DNA from: Deltaproteobacteria bacterium
GTDB lineage: Bacteria > Myxococcota_A > Polyangia > DRWM01 > JAAZOP01
Assembly: GCA_016218815.1 (NCBI GenBank)
Contig: JACRCX010000085.1
Location: 1 to 54,963, forward strand
Length of the DNA stretch: 54,963 nt
Direction: 5' to 3'
Within the stretch, counting starts at the first letter, position 1. Every line of letters starts with the position of its first letter. Made by a program: the position numbers and the translations under genes. The notes below the pieces were generated by a model. It ran no database searches. It saw nothing but the letters and a program-made list of their open reading frames with translations, and was not told the DNA's origin. Positions 7,832-15,171 of this stretch are shown here, in pieces.

Positions 7832-8101
7832 CTCGATTCGTTCCCTCGCCACCCGCCCCGCCGGCCCCCCGCACCCGGCAGTATGCGATTCGCGCTCGAT
7901 CGCCGCAAGAGCCTCGGCGAGCGGCTGTGCGGCCGATCACCTTGCGGCGGCCTCGCGGACGGCCCGGTGCCGCTACGGCGCGCCGGCGACCGCCCAGCCG
8001 AAGGCGTCGCCGGTGGCCGAGCCGAACAGGCAGTCGAGCGACATCCACAACTCCCCCCGCCGCGCCCTTGACGCGCCCCGTGGCCGATGGCATGGGGCGC
8101 C

Positions 8102-9442
8102 ATGCGGATCCGTATCGCGGCAATCCTCGGTTTGCTCCCGCTCGTGGTTTCTCCCGCGCCGCCGGCTTCGGCCGACGAGTCGCTCGCCGCCGGCTGCCGC
8201 CGCGCCCAGGAAGGCGACTTGGCCGCCGGCGAATACGCCGGCCGCTGGGAGACGCAGCTCGTCGCGTCGGGCGGCGAGTTGGGGATGCGGGTCAGCGTCT
8301 CGTTCGACGGCGAGCTACGCGTCACCGTCGATGACGCTGGGGCCCTCACGGCCTCGTCGGGCTCGATCTCGTTCACCATGACGGGCGACGCCGAAGGGCT
8401 GCCGCCCATCGTCCGCGCCGGCCTGAACGCCGACGGGACCGGGACGCTCGAGCCCGGCGCCGCCGGCCGCGAGCGATTCGGCGCGACCGGGACGGTCTCC
8501 GGCGGCGCCAACGTCTTCGCGGCCGGCCCGACCGCGCACGGCGGCACCAGCGGGGGCGGGTCCGACAGCGGCACCTTCGAGTTCACCGTCGCCGCGCGGA
8601 GCTGCAGCGCCGCCGAAGGGACCTTCACCTCGGACCTCCTCCAGCGCATGACCGCCGGGCTGTCCGCGGGCGGGCTGACGATCACCGTCAACGTCCCGCC
8701 GCAGTGGTCCGTCCAGGCCGTCGACCGCAGCCGCGAGCAGGAGGCCGGGCGCTTTCGGGAGAAGGCCGAGCGGATCCCCGTCTCCCCGCACGACGCCGCG
8801 GGCCGGGCGTTCGATGCCCTGTTCACCGAGATCGACCGCCTGCCGGCCGGCCAGAAGGCGTGCGTCCAGCGCGTCGTCCGCGAGGTCTACGTCCGGCGCG
8901 TCGAGCAGTGGCTCAACGAGGACCTCGCGCTGCTCCAGACCTTCGAGGTCACCGGCGAGCAGGAGGATCTGGTGGCCCTCGTGCGCCTCGCCGGCGAGAT
9001 CGCCGCCCACGACCTCACCCTGGAGTGCTCCGGCCAGGCCCCGGGAAACCGGGCCGCACGCCTCCGCCCCGTGTTCGATACGCTCGTCCGCGCCATGCGT
9101 GCGGCCGTCGCGAAGTACGACATGGTCGCCGCCCGCCAGATCGCCAGCCTCCTGCCGGCGTTCGCCGCCTCGGACGGAATGGGCGCCGCCGACGGCACGG
9201 CCGAGAGTTCGGGGACGGACGAAGCCCTCCAGGCCTGGGCCGACGCCGTCGCCGAAGCCGCCGCGAAGGCCCTGGAGATGCTGAAGGAAGTCACCGACCC
9301 GGACGTGAACGCCTCGCCGGAGGTCATCCAGTCCTACGAAGACTGGGCGCGGGCCACCGAGCGCGAACGTCGCAACACCGCCTCCGAGGACACCTTCGAG
9401 GATCGCGTGACGACCTACTGCTCGACGACGGAGAGATGCTGA
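8102..9442 (+). CDS. exported protein of unknown function
   Basis: A 446-residue protein with a clear signal peptide (MRIRIAAILGLLPLVVSPAPPASA-DE). The first half is beta-rich and Gly/Ser/Thr-rich: YAGRWETQLVASGGELGMRVSVSFDGELRV, followed by strands separated by turns and suggesting a beta-sandwich. The second half is helical, about 220 residues from KAERIPVSPHD, with four Cys that could pair (ACVQR, LECSG, TYCSTTERC end). No family is recognised. The start ATG 8102 is preferred over an in-frame ATG at 8087 because it gives the better signal peptide. The stop TGA shares one base with the next start (TGATG), so the two genes are translationally coupled and probably act together in the envelope. 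Confidence 0.78.
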   Translation: MRIRIAAILGLLPLVVSPAPPASADESLAAGCRRAQEGDLAAGEYAGRWETQLVASGGELGMRVSVSFDGELRVTVDDAGALTASSGSISFTMTGDAEGLPPIVRAGLNADGTGTLEPGAAGRERFGATGTVSGGANVFAAGPTAHGGTSGGGSDSGTFEFTVAARSCSAAEGTFTSDLLQRMTAGLSAGGLTITVNVPPQWSVQAVDRSREQEAGRFREKAERIPVSPHDAAGRAFDALFTEIDRLPAGQKACVQRVVREVYVRRVEQWLNEDLALLQTFEVTGEQEDLVALVRLAGEIAAHDLTLECSGQAPGNRAARLRPVFDTLVRAMRAAVAKYDMVAARQIASLLPAFAASDGMGAADGTAESSGTDEALQAWADAVAEAAAKALEMLKEVTDPDVNASPEVIQSYEDWARATERERRNTASEDTFEDRVTTYCSTTERC

Positions 9443-10560
9443 TGGCTCGCCTGCTGCTCCCGCTCGCTCTGGCCGCTTCGCTGGGCTCGCTTGCCTGCCG
9501 CAAGGGCTCCTCCTCGCCCGCATCGGGTGCGGATGACGGCGCGGTCGGCAGCGGCATCCCGTCCGGCCCGGAGGCTCGTCCCGCGCGCGAGCCGCTGCCG
9601 GTCGCCGGCGCGCCGATGTCCGGGTTGCGGGTCGAGGGTGCCGAGCCGCGTTTCTCCTGGGATCCCGTGGATGGCGCGGCCGCCTACGGCGTCAGCGTCG
9701 CCGGACCCGGGCGCACCTGGTGGACCTGGGCGGGGGAGGGCACCTCCGTCGCCTATGGTACGCCGTCCGTCGCCATCGAGCTGCCCGCCGCGTTCGGGTC
9801 GGTGAAGCTTCCGCAACGCAACCGCTGGATGCGGGCCGGAGCCGAGTATCGCTGGTTCGTCGAAGCCTACGACGCCAAAGGCCGGCCGATCGCGGCCGGG
9901 GACACGCAGACGTTCACGTGCGCCGCACCCTGCGGTACCCTCGCACCGCCTCCGGCGGCTCCTCCCGCCCCCATCACCGCGATCGCCGAGCCCGCGGCCG
10001 GAACCGCGCCTCCGCCGCCCGTCCCGCCCGCGCTCCCCGAAGGCCTCCCGCCTGCCGTCGGCGAGCAGGTGCGGGGCGCGATGGACGGCATCCTCGGGTC
10101 CGTTCAGATGGAGGACGAGCGTCCCGGGCTTCCCGCCTGGCAGCGTCTCGCGGCCTTCGCGCCCGACCAGCTCGGGGAATACGCCGCCTCCGCGCCGGCG
10201 ACGGGGGCGACGGCCACGGCGATGGGCGTGGAGATGACCACGACGTCGCGGGACTACGCCGGGGCCGGCCGGCATGTCGAGGTGCGCATCACGGGCGGGG
10301 AGGCCGCGCACGATCTCACCACCCAGTTCGGGGCCCGCATCCCCGACCGCAACGGCCCCGACGAGATCCGGCAGCACGTCGAAGTCGGCGGCCGGCCCGC
10401 GCTCGTCAAGTGGTCGCGCGCAACCGGGCTGGCCGAGGCCCGCATGCCCGTCGCCGATCTCTACTATGTCGAAGTCACCGTCCGCCCCGCGGACGGCCCG
10501 GACGCCGCGCAGGCGGCGCTCGCCGCGCTGGACCTCGCCGGCCTCGCCGCTCTGCGGTGA
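9442..10560 (+). CDS. lipoprotein with Fn3-like region and C-terminal domain
   Basis: A 372-residue predicted lipoprotein coupled to the preceding gene (TGATG overlap; an ATG at 9436 is also possible). Lipobox SLAC follows MARLLLPLALAASLG, with Cys after ~18 residues. Residues ~60-150 look like a fibronectin-III-type beta-sandwich (FSWDPVDGAAAYGVSVAGPG ... EYRWFVEAYDAKGRPIA), commonly used for binding at cell surfaces. A Pro/Ala spacer follows. The last ~140 residues form a separate domain with a strand-turn pattern (RHVEVRITGGEA, DLYYVEVTVRP) that I cannot name. Only the lipid anchor and the two-domain layout are directly supported. Confidence 0.78.
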   Translation: MARLLLPLALAASLGSLACRKGSSSPASGADDGAVGSGIPSGPEARPAREPLPVAGAPMSGLRVEGAEPRFSWDPVDGAAAYGVSVAGPGRTWWTWAGEGTSVAYGTPSVAIELPAAFGSVKLPQRNRWMRAGAEYRWFVEAYDAKGRPIAAGDTQTFTCAAPCGTLAPPPAAPPAPITAIAEPAAGTAPPPPVPPALPEGLPPAVGEQVRGAMDGILGSVQMEDERPGLPAWQRLAAFAPDQLGEYAASAPATGATATAMGVEMTTTSRDYAGAGRHVEVRITGGEAAHDLTTQFGARIPDRNGPDEIRQHVEVGGRPALVKWSRATGLAEARMPVADLYYVEVTVRPADGPDAAQAALAALDLAGLAALR

Positions 10561-10597
10561 CCCCGGCCCTGCTCCGCCGCCAAGCCCCATACTCCCT

Positions 10598-10626
10598 TTG
10601 ACAGGGGCCAACGGGAGTGCCAAACT
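10598..10626 (+). promoter_or_regulatory. promoter of the toxin-antitoxin operon
   Basis: A perfect TTGACA (10598-10603), a 17-nt spacer and a weak -10 (CAAACT, 10621-10626). Transcription would begin about 7-8 nt downstream, at or next to the antitoxin ATG (10634), so the mRNA would be leaderless. No ribosome site is present. The -10 overlaps the palindrome at 10617-10632, as expected of an autorepressed promoter. Confidence 0.6.
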
Positions 10627-10632
10627 TGGCAC
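10617..10632. promoter_or_regulatory. 16-bp palindromic operator before the antitoxin start
   Basis: GTGCCAA-AC-TTGGCAC is a perfect inverted repeat ending one base before the ATG. It covers the -10 element. Phd/YefM antitoxins bind short palindromes at their own promoter as dimers, with the toxin as co-repressor, so this is the likely binding site. A half-site-like GGCCAA occurs about ten bases upstream, near 10607-10612. Confidence 0.65.
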
Positions 10633-10633
10633 C

Positions 10634-10912
10634 ATGAAGCTGGCGCGAGACATCCGGCCGATCACCTACATGAAGACCCGCGCCGCCGAGCTGGTGGAGT
10701 CGGTGGCCGGCGAGGGCCGCACCGTGGTCATCACGCAGGGCGGGAAGGCCCGTGCGGTGGTGATCGGCGTGGAAGCCTACCAGGCCTGGCAGGACGCGCT
10801 GGGGCTCCTCAAGCTCCTGGCGCAGGGCGAGGCCGACGTCGCCTGCGGACGGGTCGTGCCGCAGCGCAAGGCGTTCGAGCGCGCCCGCCGGCGGCTGCGC
10901 ACTCGTGGCTGA
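10634..10912 (+). CDS. Phd/YefM-family antitoxin
   Basis: A 92-residue protein. Residues ~1-50 fit the Phd/YefM fold: RDIRPITYMKTRAAELVESV, then GRTVVITQGGKARAVVIGVEAY, the strand-turn-strand plus helix that binds the palindromic operator. The rest (DALGLLKLLAQGEADVACGR to the Arg-rich end) would wrap the toxin. It is a normal length for the family. The start is ATG 10634, immediately after the operator and without a ribosome site, fitting leaderless translation. Its last eight bases overlap the toxin start, ensuring antitoxin is made first. It would neutralise the partner toxin and repress the operon. Confidence 0.9.
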   Translation: MKLARDIRPITYMKTRAAELVESVAGEGRTVVITQGGKARAVVIGVEAYQAWQDALGLLKLLAQGEADVACGRVVPQRKAFERARRRLRTRG

Positions 10913-11237
10913 ACGGTTCTCGGTCGTCTGGGCCGAGGCCGCCGTCGCGGATCTCGAGTCCGTCGTCGAGCACCTGGCGGCCGACGACCCCGGGGCCGCC
11001 GCGCGGCTGCTCGACGGGCTGGAGCGCCGTGCCAGGTCGCTCGAATCCCTCCCGCGCCGGGGCCGCGTCGTGGCCGAGCTTGCCGCGCTGCACGTCCGCG
11101 GGTACCGCGAGCTGATCCACGGGCCCTATCGGCTGATGTACTCCGTCGACCGCCGGCGCGTGGACGTGCTGGCGCTGCTCGACGGCCGGCGCGACCTCGA
11201 ATCCCTCATCGTGGAGCGGCTGCTGCGCAGAGCGTGA
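10905..11237 (+). CDS. ParE/RelE-superfamily toxin
   Basis: A 110-residue protein beginning at GTG 10905, overlapping the antitoxin stop by 8 nt. The pattern is that of the ParE/RelE fold (PF05016): FSVVWAEAAVADLESVVEHL (first strand and helix), a second helix (AAARLLDGLERRARSLESL), RRGRVVAEL, then GYRELIHGPYRLMYSVDRRR with the core strand and conserved Arg/Tyr, and VDVLALLDGRRDLESLI at the end. RelE members cut mRNA on ribosomes and ParE members poison gyrase. Pairing with a Phd/YefM antitoxin and the GYRELIHGPYRLMY segment fit ParE/RelE generally, but the target cannot be told. All expected core elements are present, so the module looks intact. Confidence 0.88.
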   Translation: MAERFSVVWAEAAVADLESVVEHLAADDPGAAARLLDGLERRARSLESLPRRGRVVAELAALHVRGYRELIHGPYRLMYSVDRRRVDVLALLDGRRDLESLIVERLLRRA

Positions 11238-11393
11238 GCCGCCGGTGACCCGCCGTACGACCCTGTCCGGTGTCCCGGCAGACGCGGTTCCGGCCCCGAG
11301 GGTACCGCGACATCGGGTTCGCTCGTGCCGCGCATGACGCGTCGCGCCCTTCGTCCGCGCTGCGACCCTCACGCCCGGCTCGTCCGGCCGAAG

Positions 11394-12119
11394 TCAGAGA
11401 CGGAGCCCCACGGTCGCGCCGACCAGAGGACCGCCGTCCGGGCCGCGTGCGACGAACGGCGACAGGCTCCACGCGACGCGCGTCCCTTCGCCGTCCGCCG
11501 CCCCGCCGCTTCCGGCGTCGGCGCGCCCCGTGTCGATCCATTCCCAGATCGCGTAGCCCAGGTTCCCTGCGGCCAGGAAGGCGCCGAGCGTGGTCATCTG
11601 GACGGCGAGCGCTCCCATGTTCCCCAACTCGCAGAACCCGGAGAGGTCCGGCGTCCCCGAAGAGCACCGAGAGTACGGCGCGATCGCGACGCCGACCAGG
11701 AATCCCGCCAGACTGGCCCCCGCCATGGTCCCCAGGCGCAGGACGACGTGCCCAGCGCCCCGTCGCCCCTCTCCGAGCGTCCAGTACCCGAGTTCCGGGG
11801 AGACGACAGCGAGCGCGCCGAAGCCGGCCGCGATTCCCGTCCAGGCGTCCCACTGGTCGGGATCGTCGCTCCACAGCCACAGTCCCGCCGCCGCCAGCGC
11901 GGCGCCCGCCGTCCCCACGACGGTCAACGTCGCCGGCAGCGCGACGGCAAGCGTCAGCCGGTCGCCGTCCGCCGGAGCCGCGGACGCGACCGTCGTCGGC
12001 TCCCCGGCCTCATTCGCCGCGGCCGGACGTGGCCCCAGCGCCAGCAACAAGAGCATCGCTCCGCTCGCCGCCGGCCCGTACCGCGCCCCGCCGGTGACGT
12101 CCTTGACGAGTTCTCGCAT
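11394..12119 (-). CDS. membrane protein with four-plus hydrophobic segments, unknown function
   Basis: A 241-residue protein. An N-terminal signal-like segment (SGAMLLLLALGPRPAAA) is followed by hydrophobic helices near residues 55-80, 95-115, 125-150 and 165-190. The C-terminal strand-like end (WSLSPFVARGPDGGPLVGATVGLRL) resembles the last beta-strand motif of myxobacterial envelope proteins. No family is recognised. The start is ATG 12119, with GGAGG eight bases upstream; ATG 12125 lies two codons earlier and too close to that site. The upstream side is a debris region, so it is probably monocistronic. Confidence 0.65.
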   Translation of the reverse strand: MRELVKDVTGGARYGPAASGAMLLLLALGPRPAAANEAGEPTTVASAAPADGDRLTLAVALPATLTVVGTAGAALAAAGLWLWSDDPDQWDAWTGIAAGFGALAVVSPELGYWTLGEGRRGAGHVVLRLGTMAGASLAGFLVGVAIAPYSRCSSGTPDLSGFCELGNMGALAVQMTTLGAFLAAGNLGYAIWEWIDTGRADAGSGGAADGEGTRVAWSLSPFVARGPDGGPLVGATVGLRL

Positions 12120-12397
12120 CGCCATGTCCTCCGCCCCGCCGAGTGCGATGGCCGTGCCACGAGCCCCGGCTGGCACGAGGGCGCGGCACTCGCCGCGATT
12201 CCGGCCGGAATCCGCTTCGCCCCGCCGGCAGGGGTGTGGCTTTCAAACGACGTGTGGTCGGGTCGCGCCATCCGCCGCACGGATCCCCGACTTCAAGAAC
12301 ACGCTTTCCTCCGCAGGCTGGACGATCGGGGTGCCCCGCGGGACCTCGTATCGCTCGACACTCTTGACGGGCGATCGTCCGGCGGCGCGATCGCTCC
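12120..12397. other. intergenic region with no convincing gene, possible gene debris
   Basis: No intact gene is seen. On the minus strand, 12243-12370 has a protein-like open stretch (VERYEVPRGTPIVQPAEES, VFLKSGIRAADG) ending in TGA at 12243, without a start codon or a homologue I know. The plus strand of the same bases also looks weakly coding. Together with the frameshifted propeller fragment next to it, this suggests decayed genes rather than regulatory DNA. Confidence 0.35.
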
Positions 12398-12676
12398 CAC
12401 GGTCTCGCCCGCCGAGGTCGGATTCGCCTCGGCGTGGGCGCAGCGGGAACGCGAGGCGACGGCCTTGTACCTCGCCGCCTTCGCTCCCGACGGTGCGTCG
12501 GTGATTCCGCCGATGGCTGGGGCGTAATCTGGACGAAAGTCGTTGAGGCAGACGGAGAGATCCTGTACCGGCCGCTCGCCGATGACGGTGAGCCCACCGG
12601 ACCCGAGCTGTGGATCTCACCCGAGCGCCTCGGAAACGTTGCGCCGCGTTACGAGCCCGCCGGCTCGCAAGAGTAG
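12398..12676 (+). pseudogene. frameshifted C-terminal fragment of a beta-propeller-like protein
   Basis: One frame encodes TVSPAEVGFASAWAQRERE then ATALYLAAFAPDGAS and runs into a stop. The neighbouring frame continues the same pattern as DGWGVIWTKVVEADGEILYR, PLADDGEPTGPELWIS and a sensible C-terminus ending at TAG 12674-12676. The switch is a single-base shift near 12497-12515. The repeat style (G-F-x-x-x-W-x-x-R, A-L-Y-L-A-x-F-x-P-D-G) matches the intact propeller lipoprotein that follows on the opposite strand (for example AIYLATFLPGEAP). It looks like a decayed relative, overlapping the 3' end of that gene by 28 nt. Confidence 0.5.
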
Positions 12677-14094
12677 ACCGTCTCGCGAATCGAGAAGGCC
12701 GTCCCGTTCGGCTCCGCCCAAATCACCATGGTCGAGCCGGCGGAGTGCGCGATGCCGGGATTCCGGACGTCCGTCGCAGCAGGAGTCGCGTCCACCGGAT
12801 CCCCGATCCGCGACAGCGAAGAGGCATCGACGAACGCCAGCGACACTCCCGCACGGCCGACCCGCACGTGACGCCAGGCGAGGACCCACGTCGTGACTCC
12901 TCCGGCCGTCAAGTCCAGCTCTCCCGTCTCGCCGATGGACAGCGAAAGATCCGCCAGCGGCTCGTGCAGGACCGGTGCCTCGCCGGGCAAGAATGTCGCC
13001 AGGTAGATCGCCCCCGCAACGTCGTCCCGCGTTTCCCAGAGCAGCCCCAACTCCGACCCGTTGAAGGCCAGCGCCGGCGATCCGACCATCACGTGACCGG
13101 CCGGCGCGGTCACCACGTCCTCCCTCGCGACGGCAAGCGACTCGTCGAGCGCGAGCACGTGCAGTGCATCGTCCCCTCCGTCACGGTACACCAGCGTCGC
13201 CCCCGTCCCGCTCCAGACGAGCCGCGGTCCAGCGAGGACCGCGGACGCCGAAGCCACGACCTCGTCCGTGCCGAGCGCGACGCCGTCCGCCGCGCCGAAA
13301 CGCTGGACGCGGATGCGATCCCGCCCCGTGCTGCCGTCGAGCCAGGCGAGGACCAGCTCGCTGCCGTCGAAGGCCAGACTGGGCGCCGACGACACGGCGT
13401 CCGTCCCGGGCACCTGCTCGGGAGCCGCACCTCCCGTTCCGCTGGAACCGGCGACTTTGATCCACATTCCCTCCCCGGCGCCGCCCGGAATCGAGAGGGC
13501 GATTGCCAACCGGCCGTCGGGAAGCTCCAGGATCGGGTGGACCTCCCTAAGCTCGACCCCGCCCAGCACGAACGTCGGAGCGCGTTCGGGATGACCTTCC
13601 CAATCGAACCGCTGGAAGTGCAACCCATCGAACATCGCCGGGCCCGGCGCCCGCCAGAGGACGCCGAACGGGCCCGTGGACGACGTCGGATCCGCGAAGG
13701 CCAGCGCTTGCGGACGATCCAGCTCCACGGCGGCGGACAACGTCGTCGGCGGGTCCGGCATCAGCCGGCACGCGCTGCCACCCTCGTCGGCCGCTTCCAC
13801 GGCGTCGGTCGACTCGTCGGCGATCTCGCCGTCCGCCTCGAGCGCGTCCGCGTCATCCGCCGCGTCCGCGTCCACGGCCGCGTCCCCGTCCCCGGAGCGG
13901 TCGGCATCGGCATCGGCATCGGCGACCGCGTCAGGCAACTCGTCGGCCCCCGTGTCGAACGCCGGCGCGTCGCCGGCGAGGATCGGCCTTCCGTCCAGGA
14001 TGCAGCCGGACCAAGGTCCGGCGACCACGCACGCGAACATCCAGCCGATGGAACCGCACGCTCTTCGGGGCGTCCCCCAGCCTGTCGTCTTCAT
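12649..14094 (-). CDS. lipoprotein with Asp/Ala-rich linker and beta-propeller-like repeats
   Basis: A 481-residue predicted surface lipoprotein. The N-terminus MKTTGWG leads through a hydrophobic stretch to lipobox WSGC. Residues ~35-115 are an Asp/Ala-rich linker (units of AD). The rest is built of ~50-residue repeats with strands such as LAFDGSELVLAWLDGSTG, LALDESLAVAREDVVT, LAFNGSELGLLWETRDD and STMVIWAEPNGTAF. The alternating W-x-x-x-G pattern fits a beta-propeller of six to seven blades, a fold used for binding or scaffolding outside the cell. The start ATG 14094 is preferred; an in-frame ATG at 14112 would add six residues. It follows the sigma/FecR/outer-membrane gene group in the same direction, 56 nt away, so it may be the last member of that unit. 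Confidence 0.75.
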   Translation of the reverse strand: MKTTGWGTPRRACGSIGWMFACVVAGPWSGCILDGRPILAGDAPAFDTGADELPDAVADADADADRSGDGDAAVDADAADDADALEADGEIADESTDAVEAADEGGSACRLMPDPPTTLSAAVELDRPQALAFADPTSSTGPFGVLWRAPGPAMFDGLHFQRFDWEGHPERAPTFVLGGVELREVHPILELPDGRLAIALSIPGGAGEGMWIKVAGSSGTGGAAPEQVPGTDAVSSAPSLAFDGSELVLAWLDGSTGRDRIRVQRFGAADGVALGTDEVVASASAVLAGPRLVWSGTGATLVYRDGGDDALHVLALDESLAVAREDVVTAPAGHVMVGSPALAFNGSELGLLWETRDDVAGAIYLATFLPGEAPVLHEPLADLSLSIGETGELDLTAGGVTTWVLAWRHVRVGRAGVSLAFVDASSLSRIGDPVDATPAATDVRNPGIAHSAGSTMVIWAEPNGTAFSIRETVYSCEPAGS

Positions 14095-14150
14095 GCCCCA
14101 CCAGTGCCGCATCCCCGCATCGACGGCTCACCTCGGGCAGCCACGATGCC

Positions 14151-15158
14151 TCACCAGCCAACGGCGAACGCCAGGGCGCCGCCGACCAGCGGCAGACCCC
14201 AGGTCGCCACCCGCCGCTCGCCGAAGCGTACTCCGATCTCCGGCGCCGTCGTCCCGCACCAGGCGTCCAGACGGACGGCGAACCCGTGCAACGGGCGGAC
14301 CTCCAGCCCGGCGACGGCGTGCCAGGCGAACGCGGCGACCACGTCCTCCGCGGCGACGAACGGTTCCCGCGCCACGCCGCGCATCGTCACGGCCACGGCG
14401 CCCAGCCCGATGCCCAGCTCCGGCACGACCGCCCCCCGATCCCCCAACGGCATCCAGCGCGCCTCGACCCACGCCCACCACGGCCGGACCTCGGCCGACC
14501 CCTCCGCCGAGCCGATTCCCGCATCGGTCAGCGGAAACGTCGCGACCAACCCCAGGGAAAGCTGCTCCAACACCCGGCACCGGAACGCCACGGCGAGCAG
14601 CCCCGTCGGCTCGAGCCCGCCCGGAGCCCAGACGACCCCGCCGCCCAGGCCCAACCACAGCCGCTCGGGCTCCGCGACGCCCGGCGCCGGCGCCGCCTCC
14701 GCCGCCTCGCCCGCGCGCGGCAGGACGCCGTCACGCTCCCGAAGACCGACGCGCAACAGCTCGACGGACCGTACCGCCGCGGCTCGGGCCGTCTCCTCCG
14801 GGTCTCCGGCGGGGACCGCGACCGTGCGCGTCGACACCTCGCCGGTCGTCGCGTCGACGATCCACATCCCGATCGCCGTCCCCCGCGACGCCACGCCGAT
14901 CACGGCCGTCGCCTCGCGCACCTCCGCCAGCTCCCGAAGCTCCTCCCAGGACGGCAGCTCTTCCGACGGGACGACGCTCGTCTCCATGCCCGCTGCCAGG
15001 ACCTCGTCCTCCAGCAACGCGACCACTACGGCTCCTGGAGGGCCGACGATCAACACACGGACCGGCTGCGCGGCCGCGGGCGCCGCCATGGACGTCGCGA
15101 GCGCCAGGACGGCCGCACCCGACCAACGCCGCCGCCCCACGGAATCCAATCGCTTCAC
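14151..15158 (-). CDS. exported, probable outer-membrane beta-barrel protein of the sigma/FecR locus
   Basis: A 335-residue protein with a signal peptide (RRRWSGAAVLALATS then MAAPAAA-QP). The first ~110 mature residues resemble a small alpha/beta domain (VRVLIVGPPGAVVVALLEDE, TAVIGVASRGTAIGMWIVD, TGEVSTRTVAVP). Residues ~165-335 are amphipathic strands with many aromatics and Gly (LWLGLGGGVVWAPGG, LEQLSLGLVATFPL, RPWWAWVEARWMPLGD, GLGAVAVTMRGVA), ending in GGALAFAVGW with a C-terminal aromatic, as in outer-membrane barrels. This is the common third gene of myxobacterial sigma-FecR-type operons. The start is taken as GTG 15158, 13 nt after the FecR-gene stop. It is inferred to be the envelope target or output of the regulatory pair. 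Confidence 0.7.
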   Translation of the reverse strand: MKRLDSVGRRRWSGAAVLALATSMAAPAAAQPVRVLIVGPPGAVVVALLEDEVLAAGMETSVVPSEELPSWEELRELAEVREATAVIGVASRGTAIGMWIVDATTGEVSTRTVAVPAGDPEETARAAAVRSVELLRVGLRERDGVLPRAGEAAEAAPAPGVAEPERLWLGLGGGVVWAPGGLEPTGLLAVAFRCRVLEQLSLGLVATFPLTDAGIGSAEGSAEVRPWWAWVEARWMPLGDRGAVVPELGIGLGAVAVTMRGVAREPFVAAEDVVAAFAWHAVAGLEVRPLHGFAVRLDAWCGTTAPEIGVRFGERRVATWGLPLVGGALAFAVGW

Positions 15159-15171
15159 CTCGAGGTGGAAC

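Noticed and set aside
7976..8044. A 22-codon minus-strand frame starting MSLDCLFGSATGDAFGW, similar to the first residues of ADP-ribosylglycohydrolases
   Set aside because: It stops at once and no continuation is found in any frame nearby. The resemblance is too short to annotate.
12243..12370. A minus-strand stretch with protein-like residues (VERYEVPRGTPIVQPAEES)
   Set aside because: No start, no recognised domain, and the plus strand looks equally coding. Kept only as possible debris in the region entry.
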